Assembly (NCBI RefSeq): GCF_018691265.1
Contig: NW_024881313.1
Location: 3,402,501 to 3,466,500, forward strand
Origin: Tyto alba
Taxonomy: Eukaryota; Chordata; Aves; Strigiformes; Tytonidae
Length of the DNA: 64,000 nucleotides
Reading direction: 5' to 3'
The number at the start of each line of letters is the position of its first letter. Position 1 is the stretch's first letter. Positions 22,577 through 34,500 of this stretch are shown one piece after another. Below the pieces are notes generated by a model, which was not told the DNA's origin, ran no database searches, and saw nothing but the letters and a program-made list of their open reading frames with translations. A program made the translations under genes and the position numbers.

Positions 22577-24149
22577 TCTGGATTCCCAAATGCCTACGTC
22601 ATGTCTCTCTTCAAATCATTCAAAATTGTAGTTGCCAGCCCTGCCGTTGCCCATAAATCTGCCCATGCCGCTCATTTCCTTTCTTTGTTCTTATTGTTTC
22701 CTTTAACGGCACCAAAGTTCATACCCTTTGTAGCTCTTCCGAAACCCTGCAACACCCTCACTGCTCTGTAGGCACTGGACTTTGTTGGCTTCTTTTTCAG
22801 CCTCTCATGTCATCCCTTTTTCTAACATCTTCTGCAACCATCACAGCAAAGCCCCTTAGCCATGGTTCTTCCCTTCTTAAAGGATGGCTTCATAGAGAAT
22901 CCAATCTCATAATCTCTAAAAATCACATGGTGCAATTCCAATTCCAGTACCACTGATCTGGACAGGAGGAGAGGGATTGGTGGTCATTCTTAAACTGGGA
23001 GTCCCCCAGAACAGGCACTGTCTTCGAGCACCAGCTGTTTATGAGTAATAACAGTAATTAGTCCCCAGTTGGCCGCTTTTGGGGACAATTCAATAGCTTT
23101 GGCACGCTGCTGCCACATACAATCAGGGCATGTATGAAAAAAAGAAGACCAAAATAAACCTAAGAGAAGTATACCAGTGCTGTGCTGTGACTCTTTGATG
23201 ATACTCAACTGTATCATGCAGGCAAGGCAATGCCACAAGAAGATCTTAAAGCATTGCTGGAAAAAATCATGTTTTAATTCACAAAGGGTGAGGCAACAGA
23301 GAGCACTTTGTGATAGACTTTCAAGTTCTTCCTCTGATAGATTTTGCCCAAGGAGATGGATACTGCAAAGCAAGTGTCCCTTCCCTGGAAACCGTTCTTT
23401 GCATGGAAAGCACCGAGTAATGGACTGTGGAACTCTGCTACAGGCAACACAAGGTGCTGGCAGAAAGACAAACTGAAGCAGGCAACTAGTGAATATAAAA
23501 TTGGGATCAGTTCAGAGTAACTGATGCTAACTGATTTGGTGAGGGACCGTGCAACTTGCAGACCATCTGAGTGCTGCCAAACCTTAAAGAGAAAAAAAAA
23601 GAACAAAACCTGAGAAAATGTGCCATTTTGTGTCTTTATTGAACACGGTCAGTGAAAAAACCCGCTGTGTTGATGCATTCAGTTACATGCCTGGCAATGT
23701 GCTCTTTGCTGCAAACTGGGGTCCTCTGTGCTGAAGGCTGGTGTCACTCCAGGTCTGAAGAGGCCAGAGCAAAGCCTGGGCATATGCTTTCATTGCACTG
23801 ATAATTACTGGGACATTTAGGAGGATGGTCCTGAACAAGCCCAGCTGAGGAGAGGCTGTGTTGGAAAGGGCACCCAGGCCAAATTGGATTAGAGGAGTAT
23901 ACTCCTGCTGGAAATTACATTAGTGGCTACTTCCCTCCCTCCATCCCCAACAAAATCTTGGCACTTGAAAAGCGCCGAGTTATAGCCCTGGCCTTTTAGG
24001 GCTTTTAATTCACTATGACAGTTTCCTGTGCGTCTGATGGGGGGTCGGGTTTGGATGCACAGTCTTTTCGAGTGCGAGAGAATAGGGTTTAAACAGCCAT
24101 ATTTTGCTGCAGCTTTCCCACCCACTACTGAACGAGTAGCCCTCCCTGC
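22577..24149. other. Intergenic, no recognised gene
   Basis: Several open frames up to about 125 codons occur on both strands. None has both a good start or splice context and recognisable sequence. No repeat was identified. Confidence 0.45.
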
Positions 24150-24510
24150 CCTGGGTGCTACTCAGCGTTTCCTACGGGGAAGGACCATGGAGCTGAACCC
24201 ATCGAAGCTTTCCCTAGCAAAGCTAAACAGGGCTGCAGGGCCCCGCGGGGAGCCGGAGCCTCTCCGGCCATGGCGCTCGGGGCGGGAAGGGCCCTCGTGC
24301 CACACGTGCATCGGAGCACCTCGTGCTCTTCGGGGAAAGCCGTCTGTCAGGCCGTCCCCAGGCTCTGGCGGCATCTCCTGCGGGACACAGGGGAGGACAA
24401 AGCCCTCTCCACCCGGCTGGGAGCCTGCCCGACTGGCGTGCGACAGCACCAACGCAGAGCCTCGGCCGAGCAGGGGTCTGAGGTAACGGCACCATAAATC
24501 AGCCAGGAGG
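24150..24510. promoter_or_regulatory. Orphan CpG island
   Basis: A compact block with roughly thirty CpGs by eye is surrounded by CpG-poor DNA, far from the 5' end of either known gene. It holds CCCCGCGGGG and CACACGTGC (E-box). On the + strand an ATG at 24270 in good context (GGCCATGGC) opens 71 codons that reach a phase-0 donor, CTGAG|GTAACG, at 24482/24483. Vertebrate CpG islands usually mark promoters, so a start site for an unannotated transcript on either strand is a fair inference. Confidence 0.45.
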
Positions 24511-27500
24511 AAGAGGAGGTAACGTTAACCTCCTCACACAGCGGCACGGTCAGTATATTTAGAAACTCGGCAACTGATGACCCTCCCTCACCCAGTCTAA
24601 AGTGTCACTGTTTAATAAGTGAACAAACTGACATCAGCATTAAATTCAAGCCTGTGGCAAGATGTATGTGTTTGACCCTTGTGCCAGGCATGGGAGGAAG
24701 CTTTCAGAATTCATCCTGGAGAGAAGACAGAGACCTGCCAGGGGCCTCAGCACCATGACAGTTATTCAGAGTCACCTTCCCAGGAGGAAGAGGCACCCAA
24801 TGGCATTTCTCACCTAACCACTACATGGTACTGGCTCAAGATGTGGAAATGTAGACATGTAGGAATTGTTTTCCTTTGCTCTCTTAACCAGAGCATCTCC
24901 AATTTACTGGTGCGAGGAGGGAATAGCTTAGGGACCCCACACTGTTCCCCAGCCCCATTGAGGGGGCCCAGAAACCTTTTAGTGATGAATTTTGTTTGAA
25001 AGAGACGAGCTCCCATTGCTCCCTGTCCTTCTCATTTCCACCGGCCGTGTTCCCCCATGAAACTCACCATACAGGTGCTGGGGGAGGCTGTGCTGAGCCA
25101 GACATTTGGGGCAGGTTATGTTTGGTGCGTCCCATACTTCCCTCTCAGAGGTTATTTGATGGACAAACATATAGGGGAACCTGGCAAACCTGACACTATA
25201 TAGCCATATAATTTCTTTTTTACATTGCCATTGGGTTTGTCATCTTACCCACCCGGCACTACCGCTCTGAGGACAGAATGTGCTGAGCAATACAATATTG
25301 AGGACTGCTTAGGTTTTGAGCTGTTACCTGATTTAAAGGGGAGGATCACCGATGAGAGGTAAGAAACAGAATAGTTCAGGCAACTCAACTCTCCAGAAGT
25401 GTCTTGTTGAAATGCATACATTATAGGTCAAAACCCACTGGGGGGCTGGTCATGAAATACAATAAAAAGCCAAATTTAAGTTGTGATGCTCCAGTGCATT
25501 CAGATAAACCATCTTAAACAACCTGGTGGCCACTGTGATGAGTTACTGTTTTGCTGCCATTTGACCAGAGATTAGTTGTCAAACCCAGCAGTTACCCTAA
25601 AGCAGCGGCATGGGATCAGTGGGGTAAAGCTGGTAATCTCACTGGTGTTAGTGGACGCAGGGAAGGGCAGAGAGGCTTGCTCTGTGCCAGGGCTTTCTGA
25701 GCAAGACAACATCTGGTGTGAAATGCTGCAGGATTACAGCTTCTAAATAAAGCCAGGGAGCTATACCTGTTGCTGCCGGGGGTCAGCAGGCTCTGCCTTA
25801 AGGTGTCTGAGACTGAGCTGTTAGGCTAATCTAAAGATGTTAAATATTTGTTCTCTGCTCCACACCATCCCGTTATTTGATGAGCAGTAACGTCCTGTAG
25901 GTTTGCCAGGGGGTAACCACATGGCAGGGAGGATTGAACTGCTGTGACTGGCCCTTGGGGCAAATAGGTTGACATAAGAGAGGTTGTATTGGGTCTATGC
26001 AAGGAAGAACAGAGCCCTAAGAACATACAATAATGTGATTATTCCTCCTGCACTCAGCAGTCAAGTATCTGTTAGGCCACTTGTAAGGGAAAACTGATGC
26101 TTTCTTTAGCCATAGTGCCACTGTATTTTTCAGCCTTGAGGTCTCTAGCTGCAGGGTAAAGAGAGGCAAAGCTTCCCTCTAAATGCAAAACCACCCAAAA
26201 GGCAATGGCTCGTGATGTCTCAGCAGTGGGGTTTCTGCAGTGCCATGCAGCACGGCGGAGGGCGACGCTGGGTGACTTGGGTTTCTCTCCTCCCCTGCAA
26301 CACCCATGCCCAGGTTTCACAGCAGGGTGCTCTGTCCCGTGAGCGTGTGTGAAGATTGAAGACTTCCTAATTCCTACCGCACCAATGGCCAACACGCTGC
26401 TCCTGGAGCATTGGCAACCATGCTCCAACATTGGCATCCAGGAGCAGCAGGAATGCCCCTCTGCACCCTTCCCACCTATAGCTCAACTGAAGGTTCTCAC
26501 CAAGGCTGGGGGACACATGCTTGACAGCTCTGATTTATGGAGATGATCAGAACTGTCTGACATTTATTTAGGCATATAAACCAAGGCAGTTTTCCAGACC
26601 TTCTCGTGGTTTCACCAAACTTCATAGCCCACAGGAAAAGTCCTTTAAGGCAGGTTTGTGCTGCGTGCATCTCTGGAAAGGCACAGCAGCTGTGCTCCCA
26701 GCAGTGAGTGCTGAATTATTTCCCTACAGAAATCACTGGGAAGTGATTTGTTCTGTTTCTGGTTATGAACCACCCATTTTGCCATCCATTACAAAGCATA
26801 CTTGGAGGATTTTTTGTCTTACTTGCAGGCATGTCCTTGTAATGGCAATGTCAGTGGCTTGGGGTCTGTAGTGTGCAGCTGGATACCTCAGTCATGCAGA
26901 CCCAGTTCTGCTCCCTCAGCAGAGGGCTGATTATTTCCTTGCTTCTTTCTTTTTCAATAAAAAGGGTAATAACAAATAGTTTTTTCAAGAAGTCACATGC
27001 TCACAGGAATATCCTGCTTTACTTTTTTAGTAGCTGAAAGCAAAGCTCCTTTTGAGACGGTCTGTGGACAAAAAAAAATATGAATGTGGACAGATGAATC
27101 CTCTCCGTGTCCTGAGAACAGCTACATACACACAGGCTATTCAGAGAATGTAAGAAAATTACTTGATTGCCTGATGATACAGGCTTAAGAAAATGTAAAT
27201 TACTTTGTTAATTACTTTACTGAAAGCAGAAGAGCTTTGACGGAAGAATTTCAGAAGCATAGCCTGGATTAGTGAACTCTTCACACAAGTGAAGGCCTGA
27301 TACAAGAAAACAAAGTGCCATGTGAAGAAATTTTTGGGCTGGCTGACAAAAAGAGCATCCAAGTTCTTTGAAATAGTCTGGGGTTTTCCCAAGCTTCCAC
27401 AGAGGGGCTGGTTTGAGCCCCTGGGGAGAGCAGCCTGCTCAAGGTGACTGATGAATCGTGAGGCGGGTAAAAGTAGCAGTGACTATTTATACACTGACAT

Positions 27501-27867
27501 TGTGCTGTAAATTAAAGGTGAGAGAATATGAAGGCTTAGAAGACTGGGGGGCGGGGGGGAGGTGCAGGGCGGGAAGGGGAATTTAATAAGCCAGATTGAA
27601 GAAAATAAATTGTGAAATGTCCTGGCAGGATCCAAGGAGCAACTGGGATGTTCAGCATGTCCCTGACAAGGGGACAACTCCGTACAGATAAGCGTCTGCA
27701 AGAAGGTCCCTGGGCTTGGCTGGTGCATCTTCTGCTGAGGCAGGACTGGTGCTGCCTCAACACAAGGGCCAGGGCCAGCCAAACGAAGCTCTGTGTGGGA
27801 GAGCGTGCCTCCTGCTCTTGACAAGGGTCTCCCACTGTGTTTTTGGCAAGAAGGCTCTCCCAGACTT

Positions 27868-27891
27868 GGGGGGGGGGGGGGGGGGGGGGGG
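27868..27891 (+). repeat. Poly-G tract (24 G)
   Basis: An uninterrupted run of 24 G on the + strand, able to form G-quadruplexes. The length may be unreliable because such runs are error-prone in assemblies. Confidence 0.9.
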
Positions 27892-29446
27892 CACAGACTT
27901 CACAGGGATCTGCAGCACCCGGCTGCACACACGGCTGTGCCCTGCCCGTGGGGCAAAGCTGCTCACTTTGTTGGTTTGGGGAAAGCCCTCGATGGCTCAG
28001 CGAGTGTCCTCAAATACCTGAGACCACGGCTCAAATGTGGCGTTAGGGAGAAAGCGGGGCAGGCAGCAGAGGCTGCACAGCACGCAGCTTCCTCTCGCTT
28101 GCAGGAAGGTTGGGTACCAACTGCTCAGCAAGAAAGCAAGCGGAAAACTATGACCTATAGGAAACTATGTAAAGCACGTCTGGTCTCTGAAGACTACAGA
28201 TGAGCAGATGAGCTGGCGATAGCAACACTAGAAACAGATGCTAAACTGATGGGAAATTATTTTGGCAGAAAGCCATAGCTGGAGCAGGAACCCTGGTAGG
28301 AAGACAAATTGATGAAAAATGCATTCTGAAGTCTCAGATCTGTTTGATTTTGAGAAAACAGTGACCTAGTCTCTCTTTGGCATTGCTGCAGGACTTTGCA
28401 CAGGCCACACACCAGTGCATTTTGCTGAAAGCACTGAGGTACACCCTTAGAAAGTGGCCAGAGGCTTCTGGTTGGCACCAGGACCCGTTGGGGGACCCGA
28501 CAGGCAAGCAGCATCTCAGGGACTCCTTGAATGACAGCTCTGTAAGGACACTAGTGTCACCAATTTCAGCTCCTCCTGCACCAAAGGTGACACCTTGCCA
28601 AAGCAGTGGGTAAACAGCAAAAGATCCTGGAGAAGTTTTAGCAGACCTTGCAAGCCAGAACACCAGCAGAGTAATACGGGCTGCTAAAAGGTGAAGGTTG
28701 GGGGGAATGCAAATACACAACAAAGCTTGGACAATCCTTTTTCCCTAATTCCCAAAACTGGGGGTTGAGCCTGCACTGCCATCACTGTAGCTTCTCTGGG
28801 AACCATCCCCTCACAGGGCAGAGAACAGAAGCTGGATGGGTTTTTTTAATGATAAGGCACAAGAAACAAATAGAAAATCTGTGTTAGACGTAGAAGGAGA
28901 GGAATAAATATCCGCTAATTAAGATGTTTGGCTCACTGTATTGAAATATTAGGAAAAAATACATGTTAACATCTTGGACAAAATCTTCCAGATGGACAGC
29001 AGGCACTTAGCTTGGTTGCACCACTGTCTGGAAGTGTCTGGTGTACTGCAGCATCTCCCACATTTCCTCTTCTCAGTCCTTGTACTTGTGCTTGACACTT
29101 ACTCCACCAGTCCCCAAATGATAAAAAAAGAACTTTTATTTTTGTGGCTCTGATTCAGGAACAGCTTTGCATAAACACATTATACTGATGTCCAAAACTT
29201 GTGCTCCATCCAGGATGTGGCAGCGAATTATGGTCCCGTACTCATAAAGCATTTCAATAGCTTTATGTTTCCTACAAGGCAGCAAAACTGCACACCAGCC
29301 CCACACCACCCCCAGCATAGCAGGGTTTCCAGTTGAGCTAAAAAGAAACCAATCCAGTAAATGTTTCACTTTGCCTGGTTGTATTGGTCAAAGCTTTGGT
29401 GCTGTGAGCTTGCATTGCCTTTCCCCCTTAAATTCAGAAAACAGTC

Positions 29447-29468
29447 TTTTTTTTTTTTTTTTTTTTTT
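29447..29468 (+). repeat. Poly-T tract (22 T)
   Basis: On the minus strand this is an A22 run preceded, some 20 bases upstream, by AATAAA. That resembles the end of a retroposed transcript. I could not identify a source gene or a target-site duplication. Confidence 0.8.
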
Positions 29469-30810
29469 CCATATAGGAGAACCCTAAGAAAAAATATTTA
29501 TTAATATTCTGGTCATTGCTGAATCTTTAATGTGACCTCTTTGAACTTCCCATTTTAACAGCAGTATCTGTATGCTCCTATGAACCCTACACGTTCAGCA
29601 CACCATTTTTTATTTTGAACCATGGATCTAGATTCCTGCGGGGGCAGGAATTTAGCAGCCACTGTCACAGCCCCTGACCTTTTACTAACAAACATCACAA
29701 ACTCTGTCAAAGCTTTAGCTGGGGCTCTTTCTGCAGTTCATCTGGGATCCTGTAACGGCAGCAGATTTGGTTTTTTTAACAAGTGGAAGCTGTAGTGAGG
29801 AGACACTTGCCCGGGAGGTATTTTGTGCACGGGATTTCTATTAGAACACGTCGGTGCAGTGCTGCTGGTGGTCTGTGTTCAGCTATTTACGAGAGCAGAG
29901 CATTTTACAGAGGTGACTAATGACTCATGCTAGCATGTCCCACTGCACTGCTGCCGACCTTCTTGCCACAGCCACCACCTTCTGGTTTTTTTTGCTCGTG
30001 GACACGTTTCAGCTTTAAAATAGGAGACTGCAGTCCTCATTGGCAAATCAATATTACAGCTCATGGTTCAAAGCTAGGCTTTGAGGCATTAGCTTCTGGG
30101 TTTTGACAAAGTACTGACAGTTATGGAGCAGGACCACATGGACACTGTGATGCACGATGGACCCCATCACATCCCTCCTCCTCCAAGTCCAAAAATGTTG
30201 ATGGAAAGAAGTTGCATGGCTGCAGCAAGTTGCTACTTCTCTGGTGAAAATGGACATTTGTATAATTTGTTATTGCATGCCTGGATGGAAAGCTGAAACC
30301 TCATCTTTTCGCCAGAACAGTACCTTACGATTTCAAATGAGAAAAGGAAACAGTAAATCTTAATGCTGCACGCAAGTGAAGTTTTCATAGACTCTGTGCC
30401 GCTTTCAGTGTCTGTCTCCGCGTCCACCCTCTTTGTTTTGGTGTGAAGAGCTACAGCTTAACCCAGTCTAGATACCCACAGAGGACGGAGCTCTGCCCCA
30501 GCAGCAGCCCCAGCTAACCCCAGCACGTAACAGCATGGCCCCAGAGGAGCTGCCGGGTAAGAGAGGGAACGGGGCGCAGGGGTTCCTTGGGGCACAGCTG
30601 CCACTTCAGCAGAGCCACCAAAGCAATCTGCTCCCTGGCCGCAATGACAACCCGTGCCAGGGGCACCCAGGCTCCAAGTTATTTCCACATGCCCTCAGAA
30701 CAGGGCCAAGGAGGTGCCTCAGGAGGACCTCCAAGAGCATTAGTGACACAACTTGTTATTTAGCTGGGGCTAACAGGGTCTCATGACTGATAACCTGTTC
30801 ATTTCCTTAG

Positions 30811-30935
30811 GGAGGAAAGAAGATGAACGAAACCCTGGAGCAGCGAAACAGGGATGTGATCTCTGCACTGGAAGGCCTTCTGAACTATTTGTCCGTCACT
30901 GAGGAGCCAGCTCTGTCCCAGCTCAGCCCCAGCAG
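30811..30935 (+). CDS. Unrecognised candidate coding exon, + strand
   Basis: A branch-point-like TGACTGATAAC and a pyrimidine tract ending TTCCTTAG precede a 125 nt open frame that ends at a consensus donor, AGCAG|GTGAGG. The frame starts GGKKMNETLEQRNRD and contains SALEGLLNYLSV, a helical, leucine-rich pattern. If unspliced, it would stop at TGA overlapping the donor. Its phase-0 start fits the donor at the end of the CpG-island frame (24482). No family is recognised. It may belong to a short gene or a spliced non-coding RNA convergent with PLEKHA8. Confidence 0.4.
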
Positions 30936-31011
30936 GTGAGGCAGAGGGATGCGGAGTTTGGAGCTCCTGCCAGAGCTCAGCCCTTGCTGAAGCTAATGAG
31001 GCGCTCAGAAT

Positions 31012-31100
31012 GGGGGGGGGGGGGGGGGGGGGGGGGGGGAGGTATGTGTGTGTGTGTGCATGGAGAGAGAGGAGAGAGAGAGATAAGGAAAGGGGGGGGG
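31012..31100 (+). repeat. Poly-G tract (28 G) with TG and GA microsatellites
   Basis: A run of 28 G at 31012-31039 is followed by a (TG)n stretch near 31044-31058, GA repeats, and another short G run. Purine-rich, quadruplex- and triplex-prone DNA lies about 75 bases downstream of the candidate exon. Confidence 0.9.
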
Positions 31101-31160
31101 AAAAGGGAGACGTTACACCCACATTAATTAAGGAGTACTAGTCCCCATCTGCATCTCAAG

Positions 31161-31286
31161 ATGGCCACAGAGGAGTTTCTGAAGTCTTTTGAAATCTCTA
31201 CAGAAGAGATTCAAGTACAGGCAAAAGAAGGACAAATCATACATGCCATACAAATTCCTCTCACACTGCCAGGCTGGCTTCCGTAA
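31161..31286 (+). other. Short open frame, possible small peptide or terminal exon
   Basis: A 41-codon frame beginning MATEEFLKSFEIS and ending GWLP-stop directly follows a CATCTCAAG acceptor-like site. An AATAAA lies downstream at 31505-31510. Its phase does not fit the exon at 30811-30935. Chance is a realistic explanation. Confidence 0.2.
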
Positions 31287-31559
31287 CTACAGCCTTCACA
31301 TATGTACACTGACCAAGGACCCACAACCATATGCCAGACAGAGTTTTTATTCTTGTAATCAAAACAGGCTCCATGTCTGTCAACATTCTTCGTACAAAGA
31401 CATATACATGTAGTTCCTGTGAACCAGAAACATATGGTTTTTGACTGTTCACACAGAACCTAGAACAGATGCAGTCCTCAAGAGCACTTTAGGCCCTCTA
31501 TTGTAATAAAGGAAACAAAATCCATGCAAGGAGAAAGTGAGATTTTAAAACATGCTTAT

Positions 31560-34500
31560 TTAAAATAAGTTTATTATAATGAAAGTTTATTATATAAAAG
31601 TCTGACAAAAGTCTTAACAGTGCTCCAAAAGAAGAGACAGATGCTGTAGGATTTGAGAGACGATACAGACTGGAAACTCCGAAGTATTTCAGACTGAACT
31701 GCTTATGACAGCACAGTTCGTGCAATGCTTACAATGGAAGAGGTGATTTTGGGGGCATGAACAAGCCCTTAGAATTAAGTAAATTTAAAGTGTGAGGCAA
31801 TATACCTTCTCTTCATCTTTAAATGTATTTCAGTATGTATGTAATGTATTTTAGTACGTATAAGTAAGGCTTGCAGTAAGCTCAGCCTGACATTGATAAA
31901 ATGTATGCCCAATACTCACCTGAAAAAAGAAAATAGGAAAGGAAACCACATAAGCAAGCTGCTTTGGTTTTCAGTTTAGTCACTGTATTCTGGAATGCAA
32001 TTTGCTTGTTTAGTTTCAGGGAGATATAAATTTCAAATTTTCAAGATGGCTTTAAATAAAGGAATTAATTAGTTTTGGACTCCCTGAATGCTGCAATGCA
32101 AAATAAAGTTAACATACTCAGTGTTAGGCAGAAATCAGGATATGAAAACAAGGAAGTTTCATATATTAAAAAAAAAAAAAAAAACCCAAAACAAAACATC
32201 CACCTCTAGCACATCTGGAGTATCTGGGGGAAGAAATCCTATACCAAGAAAGGCATGTTAAAAATGGTAGTCAAAGACCACATTTGGAAGAACTGCATGC
32301 AAGTGGAAGGGTGCACGTGTTTAAGAGAAGCATATGCCTATGTTCTAACTTCAAAGCAAGTGCTTAAAATCCTTGTGTGAACTGTGAACAGGATCAGCTA
32401 CTGCCTAGGCTTGCTCAGCGCCAGTAAGTGCGCTAAGATACCCCTTTTGCACAAGGGTGATTTTTATATCGCTTGGAGCATGCAGTTGTTTGCAGGGTTT
32501 GTTCAAAGAGCTACAGAAGGCAGCACTAATTCAGTTATTCCCACTCCCCTTCTCTGTTTGTTTTGTTATCTGCACTAGGCAGGCAAGAGAAAAGAAGTCA
32601 GTCAATTAAAAAAAAAGTAATTAATCCCTGTGCTTTCACTCATAAGAGGTAGAGCTGCCAAGTCTATTAAAAGTTCAAAGTGATGTGGTTTTCCTGACAA
32701 AATATGTCAAATCAGGGAGAATCTTCAGAGAAATGCAGAACATTCTGCATCTGACTGTGTGTTTGGCTGAATGCCAAAGAATTCAGGTCTACTTTTCTAA
32801 GTTTACATTTGTTTCACTTACAAAACTTCCTGCTTTGCACTCTTATGGAGAGGTGCTTCGATATGACAACAGCAGCTCTGGTAGCAAAGCAGATGACAAT
32901 GGAGGGAAAAGAAGGGGTGGGGGATCAGGTGTGGGAAGAGAGAAAGGCAGCCAGGTAGGAACATGCTAACGATCTGTTCTGGTGTCTGAAAGGCAGTTTA
33001 AAGTTCCCTAAAGTTTTTCACAAAAGCTTAAGTGATAATGAAAATAAATGTTTATAAGATCCAGCATACAGACATAGGTAACATCATTTTCTAGAAAAGT
33101 CCACACCCCTTTGCCAAAGCACGCTGCAAACAACTGGAGCACATTTTGGGCATACTTTTTATACGTCCAGTCAGCCAAGTGACACTTTTCAAACTATGGA
33201 ATATTTTAAAAGCAAATAGCTATAACCTAAATCCTGAGGATGCTTTACAAAAAGCTTCTAAGTGAAGGTATATGGCCCTTAACTTTAAGTGCATCTGTTC
33301 AAGGGAGACCCATATTAGACCGCTGTCAAGATGGGATGTTTCAAAGACTCCTTAAGTTGACACTAAAGCACTTGAGGATCCAGTTAATATTCTACAATTG
33401 TAATATCACAGAACTTCAATATGCAACTGAGTATGGTGTCTTAAAATAGCAGAGGGGGCTCCAGGACATAGTTTGTTTTTAAAAAAATTACAACAAAATA
33501 AATAAAATAAATAAAAGCCTCCCATTGCTAAGCAGAACTCAAATTATTTGAGAGCTCTGCTCTAATGCCAACGGCACTGTATTACAAAGGTATGTGCACG
33601 ATCTCTATTCAAATATGCTGACTGCCATTATTCAGTACTAGATAGCACTTCTATCAGATTGCTTTGGGATTTACCATGTTTCAGCAGGGATGCACACTGG
33701 ATAGACACTGTCGGTGTCATATGCTGTATCAGAGTTCTACACCCAGCTATACTAATTTCACAGAAAGCAGCCTTATTTCCCTAGGGTAAGGCTATGAATA
33801 TTCTTATTTTGTCATGGCTAAGTAAAATCCCTGAGAATATGCAACTGTTAGACATTGAAGGAAACAGCCGAAAGCATTTCTAAAGAAAAGGGACACAAAA
33901 CTTTAGACTAGTGCAGTTTAAGGAACCAAAGCGGTTCATGTAAAGTATACAGATTAACGGTGCTGCTATCTGAGAGTCACATGGACCTCTATCAGTATGC
34001 AGGTCAGTTGTTCATAAATGTCAGCTGTTAAAAAAACAAAAAACAAAACCACCCTAACCAATCAACGAACCAAACAAATCAAACGGAAAACACCGACCTT
34101 CTCTCCAATCCTAAATTTGAAGGCCAGAAGTTAGTTGCTTGTTCTCTACAATTATTAAAATAAAAATCAATCCTCTCTGCTTGCCAAACGGACATCACAG
34201 GAAAAGAAAGAAGTGAATTGCCTAGCAGTGCTTCCACTTGGCCATCTGGTCTATTGCAACCTTAGAGGTATAACCTGGAGTTCAGCTCTGCACCATGCTG
34301 CAAGGGGTTTCTTTCTCAGTGGTGGTTTGACTGGAAAGATAGTATTCTTAAGTCTTACAAGTGCTCAATGCCCTGCAAGAGCAGTGCATGGTGAAGTACA
34401 AGTTTTGAAGGCAAGGAGACCTTCTCTAGAAGTCCCCTGTGTAACAACAAGCACACAGAGGTCTCCTGAAGCCATGGTCTCCTAAGAATGTTCTCAAGCA

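Larger units (their letters stand above)
24511..30810. other. Intergenic, no recognised gene
   Basis: No known gene or transposon is recognised. The block contains a G24 run (27868-27891), a T22 run (29447-29468) and scattered short open frames. A 77-codon minus-strand frame (29136-29369) ends with its TAA embedded in AATAAA. It is noted but not called. Confidence 0.4.

Noticed and set aside
24028..24486. 152-codon + strand frame over the CpG island
   Set aside because: A CpG-rich block opens all frames. The frame from 24270 ends at a usable donor, so it is kept only as part of the island finding.
29447..29490. Possible processed retrocopy (AATAAA followed by A22 on the minus strand)
   Set aside because: No gene-like sequence upstream of the tail and no target-site duplication could be found.
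31161..31286. 41-codon frame as the 3' continuation of the exon at 30811-30935
   Set aside because: The phases do not match, so it cannot be the next coding exon in this frame.
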